Shown: piece after piece, positions 49,801-61,900 of the stretch
Layout of the letters: the number at the start of each line of letters is the position of its first letter
How positions within the stretch are numbered: position 1 is the first letter of the stretch
Position numbers and translations under genes: made by a program
Source: Pachypanchax playfairii
Lineage: Eukaryota; Chordata; Actinopteri; Cyprinodontiformes; Aplocheilidae
Assembly (NCBI GenBank): GCA_006937955.1
Contig: SSNP01000003.1
Coordinates: forward strand, 2,448,653-2,512,652
DNA: 64,000 nt
Direction of reading: 5' to 3'
The notes under the pieces: generated by a model
Seen by the model: the letters and a program-made list of their open reading frames with translations, nothing else
Told to the model about the DNA's origin: nothing
Database searches by the model: none

Positions 49801-52362
49801 TCACTTGTTTGTATGTGTTTCAGGTTTCATACATATGTTAGAACAGATGTTTTCCTCTTTCTTCAAAGGGATAGATTCTTCTTCTTGTCCAGAGACAGGC
49901 TGGTGGTGCAGTTCTACAAGAGCCTTGTACAGTCCTGCTCCCAGCACGCCTCCAATGGGGGGAGCCAGTAAAGGTACCCACCACCACCCGTTTCCAGCTC
50001 TACACAACAACAGGAGCATCCAAAAATCAGTAGGATTGACTAAAAGATTAGGTTTTATCCTCTCTCCCATAAAAAAAACCCTCCTGTTTACCTGAACACA
50101 TCGACTCCCCAGCCTGCGATGGCTGTGAAGACCCTGGGTGCTATGTCTCTGGTGGGGTTGATAGCGTAACCACAGTTGCTGCCCAAAGAAATGCCAATAA
50201 CAACCACCACGAGACCCACTGTGAGAGGCTCGCCGCCCCTGGAAGCTGGTTTGTTCTTCTGGTCAGATAAAGCCATCAGGCACAGAAGCAGCATCGCTGT
50301 TCCAAACACCTGGAATAAACAGCAGGAAATGACTCCACTTACCACAAAAATCTGAACATCTAGAATGTGAATAAAGGTGCATTTTAGTCATTCACATATA
50401 ATTTAAATATTGGTCACAGGTCCATCCACACACAGGTGTACACAGACACCTGGACTAAAGCTGCCACTAAGAATATTGTGTGTTGAGCAGTGTGCCATTA
50501 TTCGTTTGTATCTACAGTGACATTCTCAGTGCTTAAATGTAGATGTTAGTGGATGCTGTGGTGTCTCTGCTCTTGTTTTTGTCTCTCAGCAGCTGTTGAA
50601 GCAGATTTCTCTTGCTCCCACCTTCTCTCCTTCTACCTATTTCTATCGTTTTTTTCATTTCCTTTCTCCTTTTAACCCTTATCCACTGATTCATAAAAGT
50701 TGTAATAAATAAAAAGGATATCCAAATAAAATCCTAATAATTAAAATCTAAATAACAAGCAGAACTTTGCAGTGATAGCTGCATGAACAGCTTGTGAGAA
50801 TAAATCTGTCAGGCATTTCTATGTATCTGGACCACTGCTTTATTGCCTCACAGGACATGGAAGGAAAACATTTTTTACTCCATTTCAACTGGAAAGCATG
50901 ACCGATGTTTGAGAAAGACTGGACTTAATGCAGACTGATTGAAATCTGTAGTTTAATCCCTTAATCCAACATTTATGTTTACCTGGTCAACAAATCCACC
51001 TATCAGAGACAGGTATGGTGCAGGATAGGTGGCAAAAATGCCAGCTGTGGCCCTCTCACCTGTCACAGTCAGGTTTCCACCACAATAATCATAAATGGCT
51101 TCTGTGAATGCATCAACACAATCAATTATAGATTATTATTCAGAACAGAACAATGTACAGGAGTGTATCTTTACCGTAGTAAACAGCATAAATTGTTGCA
51201 GCTGCAAGAAATGACCCAAATAGCTGTGCAAAGATATACAGGGGGAGCATCCTCCATGTAAGCTGACCAAAAACACACATGGTGAAAGACACTGCTCCAT
51301 TCATATGGGCCCCTGAAACACAAACAAACATTGTGTGAACCACACAAGGACTGTGGAGTCCTTTAGATAAGCTGCAGGGATTTTATCTTATACCTGAGAC
51401 GTTTCCTCCAACGTGAACTCCCATAGCAACAGCTAACCCAAACCCAATGTTGATGCTGAAGAACTGTCCAAATGCTCCTTGTCCGGTCACCACCTGGGCC
51501 ACACAACCCAGACCCAAAGTCTGGGGTTGTGTTTTAGATGGGTGTTTAGTTAGATTGTGTTACAAAAGCAGAGTTTGGAATTATTGTTTGTTTTTTACTT
51601 GTGACTCAGTCTCAGTGGATATGACACTGGCGAAAAAGGAAAAAATGCTGATGCTATAGAAAAACCAAAGCCACTCAGGAATCAGGAAACAGGAAATGGC
51701 CTGACTCACGTGCAAAAGTCTGAGTATTTAAGCTAATAAAAGTCAGCAGTCGAGTCACTGTAAAAAAAAATTTTCATTCTTGTGCTCTTCTACATGTTAT
51801 TTTTCAACATGCCTTCTCTATGCAGCTTTCAGGTTTCTAAATATTGGGTTATTGTTACAGCTGACAGATAACACATGACTTTTAACCCCCCTTCTATGTG
51901 GCCCAGTGTCTGACCATTGCTCCTGTAACATTAGCTGTCCTGTTTCACCCACTGGAACCCACCAATCACCTGACACTCGCCCAATCACGTGACTGAAAAA
52001 TCTACTTGTTTGTGTGTATTTGGGAATGGGGTCATCAGCGTACAAAGCACAATATTAATAATTATTAATGACACGTGGCTGTTACATAAAATCAGGCTGA
52101 AATTTGGAACGAGTGAAACTGAAATCCAAAAAGTACATTATTTATGATGAAAATGGATTCTGTCAGTCTGAGATAACGTTATATGCATAGCTATTGTGAA
52201 AGAAGGAACATGTTGGAGTCTTACCATCATGACATATGTGCAGAGGAATTCAGCAAGTCCAACACGTGTAAGTTCATTCTTCAGCCAAACCTTGGATCGA
52301 GTTACATCCACTCTTCTCTGCTGTTGGACCCCGAGTTCTAGTGACTCCACCAAGTCCCTCAT
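49801..52362 (-). CDS. aqp7: Aquaglyceroporin, Aqp7-like, 6 exons, 312 aa
   Basis: Channel of the MIP family that passes water, glycerol and other small neutral solutes. Exons: 52362-52225, 51520-51394, 51312-51175, 51101-50983, 50309-50092 and 49999-49801 (TGA at 49803-49801), all phases consistent. Six hydrophobic segments can be seen. The first half-helix motif reads AHMNGAVSF (N93-G94-A95) and the second GYAINPTRDIAPR (N225-P226-T227, R228, D229). The Asp after the pore Arg is the glycerol-facilitator marker. Features pointing to Aqp7 are AEFxxTYVMM, MGVHVGG, SGAHMN, GSFLAAATIYAVYY and a first motif without proline, as in mammalian AQP7 (NAA/NPS). The C-terminal half also has Aqp10/Aqp9-like traits (GGNLTVTG, AGNGWWWVP, LVELHH), so Aqp10 is the main alternative. 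The upstream TTGCTAAACAG could be an acceptor for a non-coding first exon. Confidence 0.82.
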
Positions 52363-52584
52363 GTCTCCTTCTGTTTAGCAAAAAATTTAAATTAAAAACC
52401 CAACTGAGTTCAGCTTCTCATTGAGGATTGTTGGGTTTCTCCCATGTCAACGAGCACCATTTTTCTCCTCTCTTCAAAGATCCCTTTTTTATCTCGCTGC
52501 CTGTGTGTGGGTTGTGTGTGTATGTATGTGTGTGTGTCAGTTTCTTTGTCTCTGTCACCACTTACCCAGTGAGATTTGCACACA

Positions 52585-52591
52585 ATTTATA
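52585..52591 (-). promoter_or_regulatory. Possible TATA box of aqp7
   Basis: CTATAAATTG on the minus strand, about 223 bases upstream of the aqp7 ATG. Between them lie a pyrimidine/purine-rich leader and a possible acceptor (GCTAAACAG) 8 bases before the ATG, so a small non-coding first exon could sit just downstream of this box. Confidence 0.35.
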
Positions 52592-53284
52592 GCCTTGAGC
52601 CAACCCCACCTCCTCCCTAATATGCTTAAAAACCACCATCAGACTCTCCACAGGCTAACAACATTTTTATTTTTTTGAAATTCAGAAAGGAAAAATCACA
52701 GATTCAAAGAAATGCTCTGAAGTTACACACACACTATCTAAACTTTCAATTTCTAAGTCCACTCAACCTTGTACCATCTCAAAATCTCAAAAAAAAAGAT
52801 CAAAGAAAAGAACATAAGGATTGTTTGTTTGTTTGAACAGTTTATGAATCCCAGAAATGATTGCTCTGGTCTGATAATTAATTTGTTACACTCTTGTGAG
52901 CAGGTCAGTCTTCAGCTTCAGTATAATAGTTCCATCATGAATAAACTCTGCTTGTCAAAACAAAGTGAAACTCTGGAAACTTTTCCTCTGGTGCCTCCCA
53001 GAGGCTGAAATATGAGACAAGTTCACTACAAAGTTTCTTTGAGACTTTTTTTAAAAATACAAATAACTCACATTTATGGTCTTTTTTAGGATTAAGTCAT
53101 TAATAGTGTCTGAAAATATTTTTGTAAAATCTGAAAGATCAGATAAAAAAAATCCACTGAGGTTTTCAGTCTTCTGCCTTTAAATATTTACTATTTATTC
53201 CTACAATTGTAATTATTTAATTGAAATTTAATTGAAATGTAATTTAATTTAAGCAGGTATTAATAGCTCAAAGAATTAAGACAT

Positions 53285-53919
53285 GAGCTGGGCGATATAA
53301 GATTTTTTCATATCATGATATGTTTTTTTCATTTCAGGCGATAACGGTATATATCACGATATACGCCAAATACCTATATTTGTAAGATTTAAATGTGCTG
53401 TTGCTCACAAGTAAAATGTGAAATAATCAGCAGCTTGTTTTGATTTAGACATTTATATCACATAATAAGTTCAACTTCCGTTTCAGATAAATACTGGCAA
53501 GTATTGCAAACTACACAAAAGGTAGCCGCTACGTCGCTATGTCTCTTAGCTTTTTTGTCATATAGTAAGATGCTGGAGAAAGCCGACTCAATTGACTGTT
53601 GCTGCGTCGCAGGGATTCTCCTGGTTGTTTTCGATGATGAATTAGCGCTTTCAGTCAAAGATTGAGCATGCTCTAGTGGGTGGCACTGCTTCAGGTGATA
53701 AAAAAGTTTTGTTTTATTTGTTGTACGTAACAAGTCACGTGACGTGACGCTGCGGCCGTGATTGGATCGTCTCTGCGCTACTTAATGTGGATTGGCTGTT
53801 CTAATGTTTTTTTTTAAGCGAGGAAGAGAAAGAGATGACATCTATCGCAATAGTTTCATTTTTCTATCGAGAAAAAGTTATTTCGCAAGACATATCGTTA
53901 TCGTTCTATCGTCCAGCTC
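53285..53919 (-). mobile_element. Non-autonomous hAT-like DNA element with BED-finger remnant
   Basis: The termini are 13-base inverted repeats, GAGCTGGGCGATA at the left and TATCGTCCAGCTC at the right, 12 of 13 matching. Inside, the minus-strand frame 53733-53458 reads TNKTKLFYHLKQCHP and then IESAFSSILLYDKKAKRH. This resembles the zinc-finger BED and following linker of ZBED-type hAT transposases. At about 635 bp it is far shorter than an autonomous hAT element. The 8-base flanks do not match, so a target-site duplication is not evident. Confidence 0.65.
53458..53733 (-). pseudogene. hAT transposase N-terminal fragment (BED-like)
   Basis: An open frame of 91 codons lies inside the hAT-like element. 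It has a Leu-x2-His-x4-Cys-His arrangement typical of the end of a BED finger, followed by a Ser/Thr-rich linker and a segment like the start of the hAT dimer/catalytic region. No RNase-H-like catalytic domain follows. Best read as a remnant, not a host gene. Confidence 0.55.
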
Positions 53920-55771
53920 TATGCAACACATTAATCGTGCATTAAACATTGTTGTTATTGTGAGCTCGTTAGCCTGCAGGTATTCAAATCTGAACCTATT
54001 TAGCTGACTACAGAAAGTCATAGTTTCCAAAAATGGTTGATGTCACTCGTTCGTACGTCTGTAGTGCTGTTGAAATTAACAACACATGTTATTGTGCAAC
54101 AAGAACTGGGAATACACATGTAGCTGTATCGAAAATTGTGTAATGAGTTGTGTTTTTTTTCTGGGAGAAAATTCCAGTAACCCGAACATGGTCACCTATG
54201 TTTTCCAGCATTTCTACAGAAATCCCCATCCCTGCATGTGAAACAGAGAACCACCTCTCAGATAATGTAATAGTCATACTGTAATCTTATTATCATATTT
54301 AGGTAAAACTGAGAATTTCTGTTTCTGTTAATTATTTACATATTGGTTTATTTTATAATACAACAGATACGTCACTTTAAATTTCCTCTGTAAACCAAAG
54401 GAAATAACTTTTTTCACTAGTATTGATTTGAGTGTCTGATGTGGGAAAATATCAAACATGAGAAACTATCAGACCTCCGGCTGTCATCAGACTTCCAAGT
54501 GCCACAAAAGAACAATTAAAGTAAAACCAGCTGTTATTGACAATCTTTTATTAAAGAAACAATCTAAACAATCACTAAAAAGGAGCTCAACAATCTGAGA
54601 CTCAGTTATGATCATTTTATCTCATACAATGTAACAAAAGTAGAGCTGAAACATGGAAATTCCCACATACTGTACCTCTTCTTAGTATCAGTTTATCAGT
54701 TGAGTAATCCATGTTTTGTTTTCTTTTTTGACAACAGGTTTTATAATCTCCTCATCTTTTCTTCACATTAAATGACACAAATTCACACTTCTTTAAAGGA
54801 GTTGTAAAAAAACAGACGATAAGAAAGTGTCTGGTTTGTTTGATCACGTTTTAATTAAGGATCCATTGTTGACTGATAAATAAAAACACATCAGCACATG
54901 CATTTTCTTGTATTTTTGGTTTCAAAAAAACTTAACAGCGCCCTCATGCGGTGGCACTGAGTGAAAAACACAACAATAAACAAAATGCAAAAACAACAAT
55001 AAGTGAACTTTGGAATATTGTTTTAATGATACTTCAGGATAAAACACAGAAACTGGTGCGTGAAAATAAAAATGAGATGTTTGCTGACTCCTACAATACA
55101 TGGAGACTTTCACTGACTAATCACATGCACGTGTTTCGGTCGTGCCCCAAACTTGTTAAATTTTGGCGGGTCATCTTTAACACAGTAATGAAGGTCCTCT
55201 GTAATGCAGTAAACTTTGACCCCCCTCATCATTCTCTTTAGGATCTCCCCACTTCTAGTTGACCCAAATCTTCTCAACACATTATTACTTTTATTACCTT
55301 GCTTGCTAGAAGGCTCATTCTCCTAAAGGGGACTCATTCAGCCCCTTCTACACATAATAGATGGCTATTTTTTTTTTTTTTTTTTTTTTTAGGGGGGGGG
55401 GGGTATGGGGCTCTCCTGCTATCACAGCTTGGTTTTAAACAAGACAATATTTTTAATTATAGTAAGGTTTATTACATTTGATGAATGATAATGTCCAATA
55501 TGTCTCGATACCCTGAAAAACCAACAAAAGCGTTTGACCAAAAAAAGTGTTGCACTTTCATTTTGAGTCTGTTTGTTTTTGTTTTTTGTTTTTTGTTTTT
55601 TTTTTCCAACTCCTGTTGGGCCATAAATTTTCATTGTGGGAAGTTCAGGAAAGATTCATAACAAATCAGTCTTTAAGTTTTCTTACAGATACAGTTTGAC
55701 AAATCTTGCATTTTTAAGTGTAACTAGTTAACTAATTAGATTGTAATTGAGTTAGTAAAATTCTATCAGTA

Positions 55772-55907
55772 AATGAATGAATGCTTTATTGTTTGAAATA
55801 AAGCATTCATTCATTCATTCATTCATTCATTCATTCATTCATTCATTCATTCATTCATTCATTCATTCATTCATTCATTCATTCATTCATGCATTCATTC
55901 ATTCATT
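55772..55907. repeat. (ATTC)n microsatellite growing from a 19-bp perfect hairpin
   Basis: 55772-55790 is the exact reverse complement of 55797-55815, with a 6-base loop. The right arm continues as about 23 more ATTC units to 55907 with one GCATTC interruption. Located in intergenic DNA between aqp7 and the SDR gene. Confidence 0.9.
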
Positions 55908-56574
55908 AAGCAAGGAAGTAAAGTTCCTTCATATGCCTTTGTTTATATGTTGAATTCCCAAACTGCTTCGCATAAAAATAAATATAAGACATTGAAATAA
56001 CAGTCATTTAAAGAATCTAGTAAATCTAGTTATGTTATTAAAAATGTCTTTACCAAAAGGTTTTTCTGAAAAAAAGAAAAAGGTAATTAGTTCTTTAAAA
56101 AAAATGTAACTAAAATGTAAAACCAGTAGAAGAATTAGTCTGAGGAGTCTGATCATGCAAAGCCCTAAAAGATTTAACTGAGATTTTAATAAAAATTCTA
56201 AACCAGGAAATGAAAACAGGAAACGTGTTCCAGTGTGTTTGATTTGTGGTTTAGAGTTTTTGTTTTTGTTTTCTGCATCATCTGAAGACAATCGATTGTC
56301 TATTTAATCTGAATAGAAATATAAGTGCAGAGAATGATCTCCAGTCCATGTTTTGCACCAACTCTTCCTAGTTTTAAAGTATCTCTCAAGGTTTGTTCTC
56401 ATCTAAAGTCAATTAATGGTCAAATAATGAATGGATCAAAACATCAAAGCTAAAGATGTAGGAGTCTTCATCGCACACATTAACTCAGCCAACGACAATG
56501 AATAATTTAAAGAGGCTAATGACACCGTGTTTGGTGAACATGGGAATGAAAGAAAAAATCTTTTCCTTTCAGTA

Positions 56575-57235
56575 AGTCATCCATCTCCATCTATCCCAGT
56601 CCTCTACGTATCCGAACCAGCTCAGTCTTTCTAAGATTCTTTCCCACAGCTTCATTGTGTGACACATCAACTTTATTCCCCAGTTTTCAGTTTCTCTAGT
56701 ACCACGTCTCCTAAACACTTCCATACCTCCACAGCTACTGTATATCAACAGCACCAACAGCCTTTCCGCTGATCGCCTCGTCCACTCTTTGATCTCTCTT
56801 ATTTCCCTCATTCATCAACTCCTTAAAGTCTTTCCATCTTCCTGTCACACTTCTGGTTTCTGTCAACACATTTACCTCTTTATTCTCCACTCTGATCTGC
56901 TGCACATCCTTTCATCTGTTTATCTGCTTCTCCACATCTACCTTCACCTTGCGCTGCTTTTCCCTGTACTCCTGTCTCCTCTTGTCTGTCCCCTCTGTGT
57001 CCCACATCTTCTTGGCTAACCTCTTTCTCTGTATAAACTCCTGTACTTTCTTATTCCACCACCAAGTCTCCTTGTCTACTGTCCTCCCACACCAAGGACT
57101 CGCCTACCCGTCTCCCTGATCAGACTAGCTGTAGATGTCCAGTCATCTGGAAGAACTTCCTGTCCACCCATAGTCTGTCTCAACTCCTCCCTGAAAACCA
57201 CACAACACTCCTCCTTTTTAAACCTCCGCACCACT
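56575..57235 (-). mobile_element. LINE ORF2 fragment (RTE-like), frameshifted
   Basis: The minus strand at about 57235-57097 reads EECCVVFREELRQTMGG and LPDDWTSTASLIRETGR. After a frameshift, 57095-56909 reads KETWWWNKKVQEFIQRKRLA and RRQEYREKQRKVKVDVEK. A further block, 56811-56575, reads GMEVFRRRGTRETENWGIKL. The Trp-rich linker ahead of the RT is typical of RTE-type LINE polyproteins in fish. Several frames and stops show it is inactive. Confidence 0.65.
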
Positions 57236-57869
57236 AATTCAACATCCCACCCCCTTTATAGAGTACATGCTGGTGAACTGTTTAGGTCAGATGAATAAAA
57301 CAGGAAATTACAGACAACTTCCTCCACCAGGCTGTCAGGGAAGCTCAACTCCCTCCCTGCCCAGCCCATATGTACACATGAACTCTGGACTATGACCCCC
57401 CCCCTTATTGAACTTTAAACATACTGTCTCTTTGTTTTACTTTAGTTCTATATTCTTCTACATCTTATTTCTTATTCATATAGCACTGACAATAAAGCTG
57501 ATAAAGGAGCAAAAACCACTGGATCTTTGTGGAGTTTTAGAATTTCCTGTCAAGACAAACACTTGTAATATGTGACTGGTTTAAAAAAAAAAGAAAACAC
57601 ATTGAAAATATTTGTCTTAACAAACTCCTTGAATACTAACTTTTAACACTTTCATATGTGCTTCAGATCACGTGGTATTAATAACAGCTCCCTCAGAATG
57701 TCTCCCTAGGTGGGGGGTGGGGCTGTTTCCTAAATTGTATCTCTAAAAGCTTGATTATAAGACTTGATTGAATCAAACTAATGATCAAGTTTACTCAATT
57801 CATAGTGAAATTCACCAAAGTTCACATTAGTGAAACGGAGCTTCAAGTAACTCAGCTCAGCAATAGATT

Positions 57870-58370
57870 TAGATTAGATTCAACTTTATTGTCATTACAC
57901 ATGTACAAGTACAAGGCAACAAAATGCAGTTTATGTCTAACCAGAAGTGCAATGAGCAGCAGTGCATGATATAAGTATAAATTACAGGTGCAGATATATA
58001 CAGAATGTGGGTAATATTAATAGGTATTAGGTATATAGGTATGGGGGAGGGGTGTTCAAAGAAGTCAGTGTGCTCTGGGAAAGAAGCTGTTCCTCAATGT
58101 GCTGGTTTTAGTTCTGTGTAATCTGAAGCGTCTGAATGAGGGCAGGAAGGAAAACAGTTTGTGTGCAGGTTGAGAGGAGTCCTTGAGAACAATGCGTGCT
58201 CGACTTAGACAGTGCTTCCTCTGGATGTCCTCAATGGATGGCACTGGAGTCCCTGTGATACGCTGGGCAGGTTTTACCACCCTCGGCATGCGCTCCGCAA
58301 CAATAGTTCCATACAATAGTTGACACCTTTGAGCAACAATGCTGGTACACCTCAGAAAAAAAAACTGCAA
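57870..58370 (-). mobile_element. LINE 3' end (CR1/Rex-like), C-terminal ORF2 piece
   Basis: The minus-strand frame 58370-58065 reads PSIEDIQRKHCLSRARIVLK, then DSSQPAHKLFSFLPS and RLHRTKTSTLRNSFFPRAH. This is the C-terminal end seen in CR1/Rex-like fish LINEs. The 3' part, about 58040-57870, has the AAATGCAGTTTATGTCTAAC and TTCAACTTTATTGTCATTAC segments that recur at LINE 3' ends in teleosts. The 5' part of the element is missing. Confidence 0.65.
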
Positions 58371-58956
58371 AAATACAGAGAGGAGTAGGAAGGACAGGGA
58401 AACACGGCTGGAAAAAAAGTGTTAAAAAAGACTTACAAGTAGAAAAAACAGACTGTCTCTTATAGCACTGAACTTTTGAGTTCAGGAATTCAATCTTTTT
58501 CTATTTTAGGTCATGGCCTGGGTCACAAATATTTTATGGTTACAGCTTTTCCACAGTTGCACTTTCCTTATTAGGCTACACACTGTTCTGCTTTCTATTG
58601 TTTTCTATTAATTGAGGCCTAAACAGTTTTAAATTAAGCAGGACAGGTTTCTGTTTAAGAAAGATACTTATTTTATTATGTTCATTTTGTTATTCTGAAC
58701 TAAAATAACTTGCTAAATAATCATTTGTTTTCCATGTGTACATGTCACAAAAATATAGGCTAGTCAAAAATAGTAAAAAATCGTTTTACATACAAAAATA
58801 AAAATCCGGTCGGGTCCCTACCCCGCCCCCACCAGACACCCTACCCCCACCCCCTACCACACGTTGATAAAGTCCAAGCTACTCATAGCGGAGACCGAGG
58901 CGGATTCTGTAGTCCTTTCCGTTCCGTTTGAGCTGACAGACGCGTCTGACGGAAAA

Positions 58957-61900
58957 ATGTGCTTGGTGGATATATTTTGTCACCCTGTGTGGGTCGTTTC
59001 CACTGTGCTGCTGGCTCTGGTGGTCCGCTTGCAGCGCAGAGCCCACTGGGACCCCCGAGCCTGCGCCGTGCGTCTCACCGGGAAGACCGCGATAGTAACA
59101 GGAGCCAACACAGGTCTGTCATCTTATTTATGACTGGTTATATTCTATCTTTAAACTGTTTATTATTTCAAAAGTCTTTTGTTTGGTAAATTATTCACTG
59201 AACTATAATTACACACTGTTAAGTTTAACGAGGACAATATCATGATTGTTGTTTACTGAGAAACATCAAAAGAAGTTTTTGTCTATCATTTTTTTTTTAC
59301 TGGTTGAATTTGAGCCAGTTCTTTTCATGGCATCCTTTAATGAACTTTATCCCGGCACTGATCTGAACAGAGTTGTTTTGTATCTCTGTGGCAAATAAAC
59401 AAACACACATGGAGAGCAGAATATTTCTTAATGTGAGTTCTGTGCTCATTTTCTAATTTTACTCCAAGAGAGAAAGAGGTGAAATTCCCTTTTGAGTTTT
59501 CTCAGTTTTAGAAGCTTACCTATGTTAGACTAACATCTTTTAACTATTACAAGTTAAAGAATGTTCCTCCCCCTTCTCCAGGTATTGGAAAGTTTATTGC
59601 CCTGGACTTTGCACGCCGTGGTGCTCGTGTTATCCTGGCATGTCGAAGCGAGTCCCGCGGGACAGCAGCACTCAACCAAATCAAGCAGATTACAGGAAAC
59701 CAGGATGTCCATCTGCGCCTGGTCGACCTCTCCTCCATGGAGTCCGTCAGAGAGTTTGCAAAGAGGATTCTAGAGGAGGAGAAAGCTCTCCACATCCTTG
59801 TCAACAACGCAGCAGTTTCAGGTGCTTTAAAATCTGCAGAGAATCTGAACAGTTTCAGCTTCACATTAGTCAGACATGTGGAAAAACGTCTGAGGAAGAA
59901 CTCTCAGCTCATTATACCCCATCTGGCAGACATGTGAAAACAATATGCATTCTAAGGAAACAATTGACACTTAGTGTTTATGAGAAAATTACTTAACAAA
60001 GAGCAGCAATAACTGTTGTGTTCTTAATGGATGGAGTAAGAAAATAAGTTCCCAAGAAAATAAGACCCCAAAGTTTGACCACACGTCTGATGACAAACAG
60101 CTGTAAACACAGAGGAAGGCACAGGCTGATGGGGTTCTGTACTTTTTGGTAAACCAGATCAATGTGTCAGTTTATCATCAGTGACAGGATCAAGATCTAG
60201 TTGGAAATAGTGTTATTAACTTAAACTTATGTTCAGGTTGATTTTTATTTTGTTTTTTTTTGCATGTTTTCTGACTTTGAGGTGAAAACCAGAGTCCCCA
60301 GAAATAAGACAAAAGTTTAAAATCCAGTCAGGATTTGAACTGAAGATCTTCTTGCTACAGTGTAAATGTGCCACTTCAGAGATTTTCCACAAACTAAAAA
60401 TAAATCTAAATCTCTGCCAATTTTTTCCAAATATGCACTTCTGTTGAGTCACAGAGTTCTCACCTTACATGTAGAAATATTAAGTGTCCTATAGCTTTTT
60501 TGTTTTTGGAACAGCAAAGTCAAAAGACACATGTATGTGAACCAAATAAAAAGAGGCGGGGACACATCCCTGAGGAGACCCACCCCTCACACTTACAGTA
60601 GTAACAACAATGTTTAAGAAGAACTTATATCAATGTGAAAAACAATGATTCTTATTATTGATATTCATGTGCACATGTTTACACAGGTTTACCCAAGCAA
60701 ATAACCAAAGATGGGTTTGAAGTTTCATTTGCCACCAACCATTTAGGACCATTTCTGCTCACCAACCTGCTGCTGGGTACGACTCAAAGAAATGTTGATT
60801 ACTCAGCTTCTTTACAATAAAATCTTTTTTTATTTCATCCTGTGTGTTTGTGTTTTGTTGCAGACCTGATAAAGCGATCAGCCCCGGCTCGTATTGTCAC
60901 CGTCAGCTCAGTCAACCATAAACGAGGTCAGGTGGACTTCTCTCACTTTCATGGCGAGAACCTCGTTCATCACATGGATCAAGTCTACAACCACACCAAG
61001 CTCCACAATATCATCTGTACCAACGAGCTGGCTCGCAGGTTACAAGGCTCAGGTGAGCTAAAATCAGTCACTTCAACTGTGAGTAAATGACACAACAATC
61101 AACGTTATGTTAGCATTTATCAGAGGTTTGTGTCACCAGCGGCACAGATTGAAGACCCTGCTGCTCCGAGGAAAAGAAAAATTAATGGGAAACTTGTGTT
61201 TAACTTTTCTGAATAGACATTTCAACCATCAGACATGCACTGAAATGAGATTAAAGGAATAATCAGAACTTTTGAAGTAAAACCAGATTCTTTTTCCCAC
61301 ATGGCTAAAAAACTGCATTAAACATCTCAGCTGACACGTTCAGGAACTGTCATAAACTTCAGTTTCCAAAACTGTTTCATCTCCTCTTTTTACCAGCTGT
61401 TTTTGATTCTCCGCAGTAATTTCTTCCTTTTGTCTTTGTTAGAAAACAGTATAGAAAAGACAGTGGTGGATCTGGTATGACTGCAGCTCATCCATTTGCA
61501 TGACATCAGACTGTATGACGAGAAGCTTTACTGGTTTCTTCAGTTATTGGTTATAAGTAATGTATTATTTAAAATTTTCTTTGCTGTATTCACTTTGGAA
61601 AATCAGTCACAAGAGGTCAAAATGTTACGTACCAGTGTGGGACATCTGGTTCATCCATATTCTTGTGCAACTTGGGGCGCCTGCACAACCCAAAGAAGCA
61701 CCAATGTCTTTTTGGAGTACTATCAAAGGAAAAATATCAGAACATATTTAATGATTCACTTTTTATGTCCTCACAGGTGTCACAGCAAACTCTGTCCACC
61801 CCGGTGTTGTCATGACAGAAGTGATGAGACACTATCCGTTCTGGCTCCGTTATCCTTTTAACATCATTGGTTTTTTCTTTTTTAAGGTAAGTGCAGCTCT

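Larger units (their letters stand above)
52592..58956. other. Intergenic, repeat-rich region
   Basis: No gene was recognised between aqp7 and the SDR gene. It contains the hAT-like element, the hairpin-linked ATTC microsatellite, a T-tract joined to a G-tract (55364-55402), two LINE fragments and a CTCF-like motif (54936-54954). A GC-richer stretch with CCGCCCCCACC at 58820-58850 may belong to the SDR promoter. Confidence 0.65.

Noticed and set aside
55804..55907. Regular repeats as a possible CRISPR-like array
   Set aside because: A simple four-base microsatellite with no spacers, in an animal genome.
56789..57019. Plus-strand Leu-rich frame suggesting a membrane protein
   Set aside because: It is the antisense of a LINE ORF fragment.
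59640..59996. Alternative frames over SDR exon 2
   Set aside because: The conserved Rossmann-fold residues are in the frame that continues from TGANTG. These are shadow frames.
61496..61861. A 121-codon frame overlapping an SDR exon
   Set aside because: Wrong frame for the conserved VTANSVHPGVVMTEV stretch. The real exon is 61777-61886 in another frame.
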